A DNA stretch of 5,207 nt from Anaerolineales bacterium (GTDB taxonomy: Bacteria; Chloroflexota; Anaerolineae; Anaerolineales; Villigracilaceae): positions 1-5,207 of the forward strand of contig WGAD01000028.1 in the NCBI GenBank assembly GCA_015489255.1. Direction: 5' to 3'. This document shows positions 1-4,874 of the stretch, one piece after another (within the stretch, counting starts at the first letter, position 1; each line of letters opens with the position of its first letter). The notes below the pieces were generated by a model. The model saw nothing but the letters and a program-made list of their open reading frames with translations. It was not told where the DNA came from and did no database searches. Made by a program: the position numbers and the translations under genes.

Positions 1-171
1 CGCCTGTTGCTGACCCTGCCCGCCGAAGAACGCGCCGGTTTTGAAGAACTCTTGCAGCAAGCCCTGGCAGACCGCACCACCCTGCAAGAAGAACTGGCCC
101 AGGTGCAACAAAGGCTCAACCAACTAGAAGCAGAAATCAACCCATCAGGAGAAGAAACGCAAAGCGCATGA
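1..171 (+). CDS. C-terminal tail of an unidentified coiled-coil protein (5' end outside window)
   Basis: Frame 1 is open from the first base to a TGA at 169-171 and gives 56 residues. The tail is rich in Glu, Gln, Leu and Ala, with a stretch at about residues 9-46 (EERAGFEELL, then LQEELAQVQQRLNQLEAE) whose leucine spacing suggests an amphipathic helix or coiled coil. It finishes in a short polar end (NPSGEETQSA). No catalytic motif is visible and I do not recognise the family; most of the protein lies upstream. The stop overlaps the start of the next gene as ATGA, which suggests the two are co-transcribed and translationally coupled. The reading frame is supported by that overlap, by codon choice like the neighbouring genes and by the lack of a better frame. 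Its function is unknown. Confidence 0.7.
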   Translation, partial: RLLLTLPAEERAGFEELLQQALADRTTLQEELAQVQQRLNQLEAEINPSGEETQSA

Positions 172-956
172 ACACACCCACCCCCTCTTTGCAAGACCTT
201 CAGCGCCTGGCCCGTCAAGCAGGCGCTATTTTACGTCACGGCTATCGCCAGGAACACACCATCGACTATAAAGGAGAAATCGACCTGGTGACCGAAATCG
301 ACCGCCTCTCAGAAGATTTCTTGCTTGCCGAAATTGCCCGTCTCTTCCCCGGGCACCAGGTGGTGACGGAAGAAAGCGCCGGCCTGGCGGGAGACAACCG
401 CCACCTGTGGATCATCGACCCGCTCGATGGCACGGTCAACTATGCGCACGGCGTGCCGATCTTTTCCGTCTCCCTGGCGTATGCCCACCATGGGCGCGTG
501 CTCTTCGGCGTAGTGTACGACCCCATGCGGGATGAATGTTTTTCCGCCCGCCGCAATGGCGGCGCCACGCTCAACGGGCACCCTGTCCGGGTGGCTGCAA
601 CGCGCGACCTGAACCACAGCCTGCTGGTCACCGGTTTTCCTTACGACATCCGCACCACAACCGAAAACAACTTGGATCATTACGCCCGCTTCGCGCTGCG
701 CTCGCAAGGCGTCCGTCGTCTCGGTTCTGCCGCCCTCGATCTCTGTTATGTGGCCGCCGGTCGCTTCGACGGATACTGGGAATTGAGCCTCAAGCCCTGG
801 GATCTGGCCGCCGGCGCCCTGATCGCCGCCGAAGCCGGGGCGGTCGTCACCCGCGTCGATGGCAGCAAAAACCTGTTGCAACCGCCTTGCAGCGTTCTGG
901 CAGCCCCGCCCTCCCTCCACAGTCAGATGCTTGCCCTCCTGCAATCGCCTGTATAA
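168..956 (+). CDS. Inositol monophosphatase family protein (SuhB/IMPase-like)
   Basis: This is a 262-residue Mg2+-dependent, lithium-sensitive-type phosphatase, close to the usual 260-280 residue family length, and it should act in the cytoplasm. The metal-binding signatures are all present: TEES at residues 67-70 (Glu68 equivalent to human IMPA1 Glu70), DPLDGTVN at 84-91 (Asp84 and Asp87) and the C-terminal WDLAAG at 211-216 (Asp212). GEIDLVTEID at 36-45 and VTGFPYD at 154-160 are also family-typical. Family members hydrolyse myo-inositol 1-phosphate, but related enzymes use histidinol phosphate, fructose 1,6-bisphosphate or PAP, and the sequence alone does not settle the substrate. The ATG at 168 overlaps the previous stop and has AGGAGAAG at 147-154, rather far upstream (13 bases). 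The stop lies 7 bases before coaBC. The fold assignment is firm; the substrate is not. Confidence 0.93.
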   Translation: MNTPTPSLQDLQRLARQAGAILRHGYRQEHTIDYKGEIDLVTEIDRLSEDFLLAEIARLFPGHQVVTEESAGLAGDNRHLWIIDPLDGTVNYAHGVPIFSVSLAYAHHGRVLFGVVYDPMRDECFSARRNGGATLNGHPVRVAATRDLNHSLLVTGFPYDIRTTTENNLDHYARFALRSQGVRRLGSAALDLCYVAAGRFDGYWELSLKPWDLAAGALIAAEAGAVVTRVDGSKNLLQPPCSVLAAPPSLHSQMLALLQSPV

Positions 957-957
957 T
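952..957 (+). promoter_or_regulatory. Candidate -10 box for coaBC, possibly giving a leaderless mRNA
   Basis: A perfect TATAAT lies at 952-957, overlapping the TAA stop of the phosphatase gene. The base seven positions past its end is 964, the A of the coaBC start codon, so transcription could begin at the start codon itself. The best -35 candidate is TTGCCC at 931-936, with a short 15-base spacer. There is no Shine-Dalgarno sequence before 964, which fits a leaderless message. The match could be chance, since TATAA here is partly a stop codon in context. Confidence 0.4.
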
Positions 958-963
958 GAAACC

Positions 964-2175
964 ATGAGCATCTGGCAAGAAACACACATCCTCCTTGGCG
1001 TCAGTGGCTCGGTCGCCGCCTACAAAGCCGCTTTCCTCGCCTCGCGCCTGACCAAAGAAGGCGCCCGTGTCACCACCGTGCTGACCGCTGCCGCCACTCG
1101 TTTCGTCTCGCCGCTGACCTTTCAATCGCTCACCGCTCAACCAGCCTACACCGACGAGGCCTTGTGGGGCGCTGAAGGCCATGTGCTCCACGTCCAACTG
1201 GGCCGCCAGGCCGACCTGATGGCCGTCGTTCCGGCCACCGCACAGACCTTGTCCAGCCTGGCACACGGCAGAGCCGACAACCTGCTGACCCTGGCCGCCT
1301 TGACTTTGCAAGGCCCGCTATTGCTGGCGCCGGCGATGGACGCCGGCATGTACGAACACCCCGCCGTTCAAGCCAATGTAGAAACCCTGCGGCAACGCGG
1401 CGCCTACTTCGCCGGCCCGACCACAGGCCGCATGGCCTCCGGCGAACATGGCCTTGGCCGACTGCTGGAGCCGGAAGAACTCCTGGGGCACATCCGCTAC
1501 CTGCTGGGACGGCGCGGCCCGCTGCAAGGACGCCGTTTGCTCGTCACGGCGGGCGGCACCCAAGAACCTATCGACCCCGTGCGCGTCATCACCAATAAAT
1601 CATCCGGCAAGCAAGGGTATGCCCTGGCGCAAGCCGCGCTCGACATGGGCGCAGAAGTTACCCTCATCACCACGCCCACGGCCCTCGCTCCGCCCGTCGG
1701 CGCCCGCCTGATACACGTCCGCACCGCCGCCGAAATGCGCGCCGCCGTCTTGCAGGCCTGCCCCCAAACCGACGCCCTGCTCATGGCCGCCGCCGTGGCC
1801 GACTTCACCCCAGCCAGGCCGGCCGGGCACAAAATCAAAAAACGGGATGGGCTGCCACACATAGACCTCGCGCCCGCCCCCGACATCCTGGCAGAAGTCG
1901 CCGCCCTGCCCGATGCCCAACGTCCGCGCGTGGTCATTGGTTTCGCCGCCGAAAGCCGCGATCTTCTGGCCAACGCCGCTGAAAAACTGCGCCGAAAAAA
2001 GCTCGACCTCATCGTCGCCAACGACATCACCGCCGCAGACGCCGGATTCAGCGTAGATACCAACCGGGTCACCCTGCTCCACGCCGATGGCCGCCGCGAG
2101 CCGCTGCCTCTGATGAGCAAAGCCCAGGTCGCCGAAACCGTACTCGCCCGCCTGCTGCCCCTGCTTTCCGCTTAA
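964..2175 (+). CDS. coaBC: Bifunctional phosphopantothenoylcysteine decarboxylase / phosphopantothenate-cysteine ligase (CoaBC, Dfp)
   Basis: This 403-residue enzyme performs two successive steps of coenzyme A synthesis: CoaB joins cysteine to 4'-phosphopantothenate using CTP, and the FMN-dependent CoaC domain decarboxylates the product to 4'-phosphopantetheine. The CoaC flavoprotein domain spans about residues 1-182, with GVSGSVAAYK at 12-21, the catalytic His76 (HVQL, E. coli His75) and VVPATAQT at 88-95. The CoaB domain spans about 188-403, with TAGGTQEPIDP at 195-205, NKSSGKQG at 211-218 (Asn211, E. coli Asn210), AAAVAD at 275-280, KIKK at 290-293 and ANDI at 352-355. Two CoaC positions are unusual: PAMD at 123-126 where E. 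coli has PAMN, and ASGEHGLGR at 158-166 where E. coli has the active-site Cys. I chose the ATG at 964 because the homology begins there; the frame stays open further upstream, but inside the phosphatase gene and without a start matching the family. There is no clear ribosome binding site. Confidence 0.95.
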   Translation: MSIWQETHILLGVSGSVAAYKAAFLASRLTKEGARVTTVLTAAATRFVSPLTFQSLTAQPAYTDEALWGAEGHVLHVQLGRQADLMAVVPATAQTLSSLAHGRADNLLTLAALTLQGPLLLAPAMDAGMYEHPAVQANVETLRQRGAYFAGPTTGRMASGEHGLGRLLEPEELLGHIRYLLGRRGPLQGRRLLVTAGGTQEPIDPVRVITNKSSGKQGYALAQAALDMGAEVTLITTPTALAPPVGARLIHVRTAAEMRAAVLQACPQTDALLMAAAVADFTPARPAGHKIKKRDGLPHIDLAPAPDILAEVAALPDAQRPRVVIGFAAESRDLLANAAEKLRRKKLDLIVANDITAADAGFSVDTNRVTLLHADGRREPLPLMSKAQVAETVLARLLPLLSA

Positions 2176-2191
2176 AGCAGGCATCCCCCAC

Positions 2192-2197
2192 AGGAGG
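2192..2197 (+). promoter_or_regulatory. Ribosome binding site of the metallophosphoesterase gene
   Basis: A full AGGAGG lies 4 bases before the ATG at 2202, in the 26-base gap after coaBC. It fixes the start and indicates efficient initiation. The missing Shine-Dalgarno in front of coaBC stands out by contrast. Confidence 0.8.
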
Positions 2198-2201
2198 CCC
2201 T

Positions 2202-2936
2202 ATGCGCATTCTGGTTCTTTCCGATATTCACGCCAACCTGACCGCCCTGCAAGCCGTCTTGCAGGCCGCCGGCCCGGTCGATGCCGTCTGGTGCCTGGGC
2301 GATCTCGTCGGCTACGGCCCCAACCCCAACGAAGTTGTTGAAACCATCCGCGCCCAACCCAACCTGCTCTGCGTCGCCGGCAACCACGACGTTGCCATTG
2401 CCGACCTGGATATGGATATCCGCGCCTTCAACGCCCAGGCCCAGGCCTCGGTTCGTTGGCAGCGCGCCAACCTGAGCGAAGAAAACCGCCGTTACCTCTA
2501 CCACCTCCCCCGCCAGCCGCAGATACAAGAACCGGTCACCCTGGCACACGGCAGCCCGCGCGATCACCTCTGGGAATACATCCTCACCGCGCGCATTGCC
2601 GATGCCAACTTTCACGAAATGGAAACGCATCTGGCTTTCGTCGGCCATTCGCACTTGCAATTGGGGTTCCAATACCAAGCAAACCGTCGCACGCACAGGA
2701 TATCTCTCCGCCCGGGAGAGACCCTCTCTCTAGCTGACCGCTATCTAATCTTGAACCCCGGCTCCGTTGGTCAGCCGCGAGATGAAGATCCGCGGGCGGC
2801 TTTTGCCATCTACGACCCCGACAAACAAGAATGGCGCCCGCAGCGAGTGGAATACGATGTTCGCACCACGCACGACCGCATCCTGGCTGCCGGACTCCCC
2901 TCGCGCCACGCCAAACGCCTACTGCACGGCTGGTAA
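2202..2936 (+). CDS. Calcineurin-like metallophosphoesterase (YfcE/MJ0936-type)
   Basis: This 244-residue protein carries the complete set of two-metal phosphoesterase motifs in order: SDIHAN at 7-12 (Asp8, His10), GDLVGYGP at 33-40 (Asp34), GNHD at 60-63 (Asn61, His62), AHGSP at 115-119 (His116), GHSH at 148-151 (His149, His151) and NPGSVGQPRD at 185-194. The last motif and the short length place it in the compact YfcE/MJ0936-like group rather than with the large nucleotidases. These enzymes are cytoplasmic and cleave phosphodiesters or phosphomonoesters with Mn2+ or similar ions; the natural substrate is usually unknown and cannot be read from the sequence. No signal peptide or membrane segment is seen. 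A strong AGGAGG precedes the start 26 bases after coaBC, so co-transcription with coaBC is likely. Codon choice in about residues 167-186 departs from that of the rest of the gene. Confidence 0.93.
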   Translation: MRILVLSDIHANLTALQAVLQAAGPVDAVWCLGDLVGYGPNPNEVVETIRAQPNLLCVAGNHDVAIADLDMDIRAFNAQAQASVRWQRANLSEENRRYLYHLPRQPQIQEPVTLAHGSPRDHLWEYILTARIADANFHEMETHLAFVGHSHLQLGFQYQANRRTHRISLRPGETLSLADRYLILNPGSVGQPRDEDPRAAFAIYDPDKQEWRPQRVEYDVRTTHDRILAAGLPSRHAKRLLHGW

Positions 2937-2945
2937 CCGACCACA

Positions 2946-2995
2946 GCCGCCTGCGGGCGGCGATCCGCAGGGATGCCCGAGGGGAACTTTTCCCC
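2946..2995 (+). promoter_or_regulatory. GC-rich leader with competing hairpins before the DUF4349 gene
   Basis: The 106 bases between the phosphoesterase stop and the next start contain several inverted repeats. GCCGCC (2946-2951) pairs with GGCGGC (2956-2961). CCTGCGG (2950-2956) pairs with CCGCAGG (2965-2971), sharing bases with the first stem, so both cannot form at once. A third fold pairs GGC plus ATCC (2959-2966) with GGATGCC (2971-2977). A separate hairpin pairs GGGGAA (2981-2986) with TTCCCC (2990-2995). No T-run follows the first stems, so a classic terminator is unlikely. No known riboswitch class was recognised. A regulatory role is inference; GC-rich sequence makes some pairing expected. 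Confidence 0.35.
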
Positions 2996-3030
2996 CTCCC
3001 CTGACGTCTAACCAGGGAATCCCACCCCGC

Positions 3031-3037
3031 AAGGAGG
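3031..3037 (+). promoter_or_regulatory. Ribosome binding site deciding the DUF4349 gene start
   Basis: AAGGAGG ends 5 bases before the ATG at 3043. Together with the lipoprotein signal peptide that begins exactly there, it shows that the open frame upstream (to 2767, inside the phosphoesterase gene) is not translated as part of this protein. CCTCC at 2995-2999 in the same leader is complementary to its GGAGG core. Confidence 0.85.
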
Positions 3038-3042
3038 AGCCG

Positions 3043-3954
3043 ATGAAACGCCTGAGTCTCATCTCCCTTTTGTTCATCCTGGTTGCCGCCGCTTGCGCCC
3101 CCAAGCTGCAAAGCACCAACGACGAAGCCCTCTACCTGGAAGCAGAACCTGCCCCCGGTCTCGCTGCCGCGCCTCCGGTCGTCGAATCTCAAGCCGCTGC
3201 GGCCCGCTCTGCCGTTCCACAAGTCGCCGAGGCCCAACGCATGGTCATTCGCAACGCCGACCTGACCCTGGTGGTGACCGATCCGCGCGCCACCCTGACC
3301 GCCATCCAGCGCCTGGCTGAAGAAATGGGCGGCTACGTGACCGCATCCGACCTTTACCTGTCCACCAGCGAAAACGGACGCCGCGTACCGGTTGGCAGCA
3401 TCACCTTCCGCGTGCCTGCCGAACGCCTCGACGAAGCCTTACAACAGATCAAAGAGCAAGCGGTAGAAGTGCGCGCCGAAAACATCCGCGGGCAAGACAT
3501 CACCGCCGAATACATCGACCTGGAATCCCGTCTGCGCAGTCTGGAAGCTGCCGAAGCCCAGCTGGAAGAGATGATGACCCAGGCAACCGATATGCAAGAC
3601 GTCATTACCATCTTCGATCAGCTCACCTACTACCGCGAGCAAATCGAACAGGTCAAAGGGCAAATGCAATACTACGAGCAAGCCGTTGCTCTCTCTGCCG
3701 TCAGCGTCAAATTGCTGGCAGAAGAGGGCGTCTTACCCCTGGAATTGGGCGGCTGGGATCTGGGCTTCACAGCCCGCCAATCCCTGCAAGACCTGATCTA
3801 CTTTGTGCAAGGGTTCCTGCGTTTTGCCCTGAGGCTGATCATCCTCTACCTGCCCGCCGGCCTACTGCTCTTCCTGCTCTTCTATGCCCTCTGGCGCAGC
3901 TTGCTGCGTCCTTTCTGGCGGCGCATCCGTCCTCGCAAACGCAGCCAGTCTTAG
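3043..3954 (+). CDS. DUF4349-type lipoprotein with C-terminal membrane segment
   Basis: This is a 303-residue envelope protein of unknown function. It starts with a lipoprotein signal peptide: positively charged MKR, a hydrophobic run at 4-17 and a lipobox ending AAAC, with Cys18 as the predicted lipidation site. A low-complexity Ala/Pro/Glu linker covers about 30-66. The DUF4349-like domain spans about 67-226: a beta-rich start (MVIRNADLTLVV), EMGGYV at 94-99, FRVPAERLDEAL at 122-133, DITAEYIDLESRL at 152-164, a long helical, probably coiled-coil stretch at about 157-214 and the closing strand LSAVSVKLL. A strongly hydrophobic helix at about 263-284 is followed by a very basic tail (WRRIRPRKR), which by the positive-inside rule should face the cytoplasm. 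The domain would thus sit outside the membrane, anchored at both ends. The gene follows the phosphoesterase by 106 bases and ends before a strong terminator. The family call is from pattern memory; no biochemical role is proposed. Confidence 0.85.
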   Translation: MKRLSLISLLFILVAAACAPKLQSTNDEALYLEAEPAPGLAAAPPVVESQAAAARSAVPQVAEAQRMVIRNADLTLVVTDPRATLTAIQRLAEEMGGYVTASDLYLSTSENGRRVPVGSITFRVPAERLDEALQQIKEQAVEVRAENIRGQDITAEYIDLESRLRSLEAAEAQLEEMMTQATDMQDVITIFDQLTYYREQIEQVKGQMQYYEQAVALSAVSVKLLAEEGVLPLELGGWDLGFTARQSLQDLIYFVQGFLRFALRLIILYLPAGLLLFLLFYALWRSLLRPFWRRIRPRKRSQS

Positions 3955-3971
3955 AGAAAGCCTCACCTCGC

Positions 3972-4003
3972 AAAAGCCCGCTCTGCAGCAGAGCGGGCTT
4001 TTT
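3972..4003 (+). terminator. Rho-independent terminator after the DUF4349 gene
   Basis: GCCCGCTCTG (3976-3985) pairs perfectly with CAGAGCGGGC (3989-3998) around a 3-base loop. The stem is flanked by AAAA at 3972-3975 and followed by TTTTT at 3999-4003. It begins 17 bases after the stop codon. It should end the upstream run of genes and insulate it from the lexA unit. The A-run on its left would let it work weakly in the other direction too. Confidence 0.93.
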
Positions 4004-4011
4004 ATGGTTCT

Positions 4012-4030
4012 CGGGGGCAAAACCTCCCCG
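4012..4030 (+). repeat. Small intergenic inverted repeat upstream of lexA
   Basis: CGGGG (4012-4016) pairs with CCCCG (4026-4030) around a 9-base loop, lying between the terminator and the lexA promoter. There is no T-run and no recognised motif. It may be incidental in GC-rich spacer sequence. Nothing else is identified between 4031 and the lexA promoter. Confidence 0.3.
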
Positions 4031-4069
4031 CGCACCTGCATGGCTTGAGCGCCGCCCATTCAACCCGAT

Positions 4070-4098
4070 TTGACCAGAACAGATGTTCATGTTATACT
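4070..4098 (+). promoter_or_regulatory. Sigma-70-type promoter of lexA
   Basis: TTGACC at 4070-4075 is a near-consensus -35 box and TATACT at 4093-4098 a near-consensus -10 box, separated by exactly 17 bases. TG at 4090-4091 forms an extended -10 (TGTTATACT). Transcription should start near 4105, giving a leader of about 45 bases before the lexA ATG. The local A/T content contrasts with the GC-rich surroundings. Confidence 0.85.
4077..4088 (+). promoter_or_regulatory. LexA (SOS) box in the lexA promoter spacer
   Basis: GAACAGATGTTC is a perfect GAAC-N4-GTTC palindrome and fits the Gram-positive (Bacillus subtilis type) consensus core GAACRNRYGTTY. It lies wholly inside the 17-base spacer between -35 and -10, where a bound repressor would block RNA polymerase. 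This implies negative autoregulation of lexA, released on DNA damage. I saw no second copy in this intergenic region. Confidence 0.88.
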
Positions 4099-4135
4099 TT
4101 TAGCACAAATGATCAACCAGCGCTGAACGCGAAAC

Positions 4136-4141
4136 AAGGAG
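4136..4141 (+). promoter_or_regulatory. Ribosome binding site deciding the lexA start
   Basis: AAGGAG ends 8 bases before the ATG at 4150 and 11 bases before a second in-frame ATG at 4153. The spacing favours 4150. The frame is open upstream to an ATG at 4045, but that start would lie upstream of the predicted promoter and is rejected. Confidence 0.8.
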
Positions 4142-4149
4142 TACAGCCT

Positions 4150-4797
4150 ATGATGGCGAAGAAGAAAGGGCTGGGCGAAAAACACAAGGCCATTTTGCAA
4201 TTTTTGAAATCACGTCAGGAAAACGGCCTGCCCTCCCCCACCATCCGCGAAATCGCCGAAGCTTGCAATATCTCGTCCACCTCGCTGGTGGCTTATTACC
4301 TCCGGCAGCTGGAAAAAGCCGGACACATCGAGCGCGACGCCAACCGAGCACGCAGTATTCGGCTCAACCGCCCTCCGGCGCAACCGGTCGTTTCCATTCC
4401 CGTCCTCGGCCCAATCGTCGCCAGCGAGCCGATCCCCATGCCGGCCTCGGATCTCTCTTACTTCACCGAGGCCGATACTGTGGACGTCCCGCCCTCCTTG
4501 CTGACACAAAAACCCGACGATCTCTTCGCCCTGCAAGTGCGCGGAAATTCGATGATCGACGCCATGATCAGCGATGGCGATATCGTCATTCTCAAGCCAA
4601 CGGAATCCGCCGAGAATGGCGACATGGTCGCCGTCTGGTTGACGGACGAAGACCGCACAACCCTGAAATACTTCTACCAGGAGGGAGAACGCATCCGGCT
4701 GCAGCCGGCCAACCCGACGATGGCGCCTATCTATGTGGATGCGCGCAACCTGCGCGTGCAGGGAAAGGTCGTGGCCGTCCTGAGGAAATTGCCCTGA
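4150..4797 (+). CDS. lexA: LexA repressor (SOS response, S24 self-cleaving family)
   Basis: This 215-residue protein is the transcriptional repressor of the DNA-damage response and cleaves itself when stimulated by RecA filaments. The N-terminal winged helix-turn-helix spans about 10-72, with SPTIREIAEACNISSTSL at 29-46 as the HTH and YLRQLEKAGHIERD leading into the wing. The cleavage region is IPVLGPIVASEP at 83-94, and the C-terminal S24 peptidase domain follows. The nucleophile is Ser134 in RGNSM (E. coli Ser119) and the general base is Lys173 in TLKYF (E. coli Lys156); DGDIVIL at 142-148 is also typical. The scissile bond would be Ala91-Ser92, whereas most LexA proteins have Ala-Gly. The gene has its own promoter with a LexA box, a ribosome site and terminators on both sides, so it appears monocistronic and self-regulated. 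Length and domain order are normal. Another S24-family repressor is possible but less likely given the box in its own promoter. Confidence 0.95.
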   Translation: MMAKKKGLGEKHKAILQFLKSRQENGLPSPTIREIAEACNISSTSLVAYYLRQLEKAGHIERDANRARSIRLNRPPAQPVVSIPVLGPIVASEPIPMPASDLSYFTEADTVDVPPSLLTQKPDDLFALQVRGNSMIDAMISDGDIVILKPTESAENGDMVAVWLTDEDRTTLKYFYQEGERIRLQPANPTMAPIYVDARNLRVQGKVVAVLRKLP

Positions 4798-4820
4798 GAA
4801 TGCTGCTTCGCCGCAGGCAT

Positions 4821-4861
4821 AAAAGAGAGACGGCTGCCTGGTAGCAGCCGTCTCTCTTTTT
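4821..4861. terminator. Bidirectional terminator shared by lexA and rplL
   Basis: A perfect 17-bp stem pairs 4821-4837 (AAAAGAGAGACGGCTGC) with 4844-4860 around the loop CTGGTA. Read on the plus strand the stem ends in TTTTT, terminating lexA 23 bases after its stop; read on the minus strand it ends in TTTT, terminating rplL 14 bases after its stop. The symmetry and the convergent genes indicate use in both directions. Confidence 0.93.
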
Positions 4862-4874
4862 GTTTGCTGGAATG

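Noticed and set aside
859..963. Upstream extension of coaBC to an ATG at 859
   Set aside because: It would overlap the conserved C-terminus of the phosphatase gene, and CoaBC homology starts at the ATG at 964.
309..989. 226-residue open frame on the minus strand across the phosphatase gene
   Set aside because: It lies antisense to a gene with complete IMPase motifs, has no recognisable domain and no ribosome site; long antisense frames are expected in GC-rich coding DNA.
1497..2184. Two overlapping minus-strand open frames (207 and 194 residues) opposite coaBC
   Set aside because: Both are antisense to the conserved CoaB domain, with compositions (Arg/Ser-rich, Gly-rich) typical of shadow frames.
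2946..2961. GCCGCC/GGCGGC hairpin as an intrinsic terminator of the phosphoesterase gene
   Set aside because: No T-run follows the stem, so it does not meet the usual pattern; it is kept only as part of the structured leader.
2767..3042. Upstream extension of the DUF4349 gene to an ATG at 2767
   Set aside because: A strong AAGGAGG and a lipoprotein signal peptide mark 3043 as the start; the extension lies mostly inside the phosphoesterase gene.
2172..3237. Minus-strand open frames opposite the phosphoesterase and lipoprotein genes
   Set aside because: They run antisense through intact metallophosphoesterase motifs and show no domain of their own.
3839..4090. Short minus-strand frames spanning the terminator and lexA upstream region
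   Set aside because: They would be translated through a strong terminator hairpin and the lexA promoter, and they show no conserved features.
4045..4149. Upstream extension of lexA to an ATG at 4045
   Set aside because: It would begin upstream of the promoter and LexA box; the ribosome site at 4136-4141 and the homology point to 4150.
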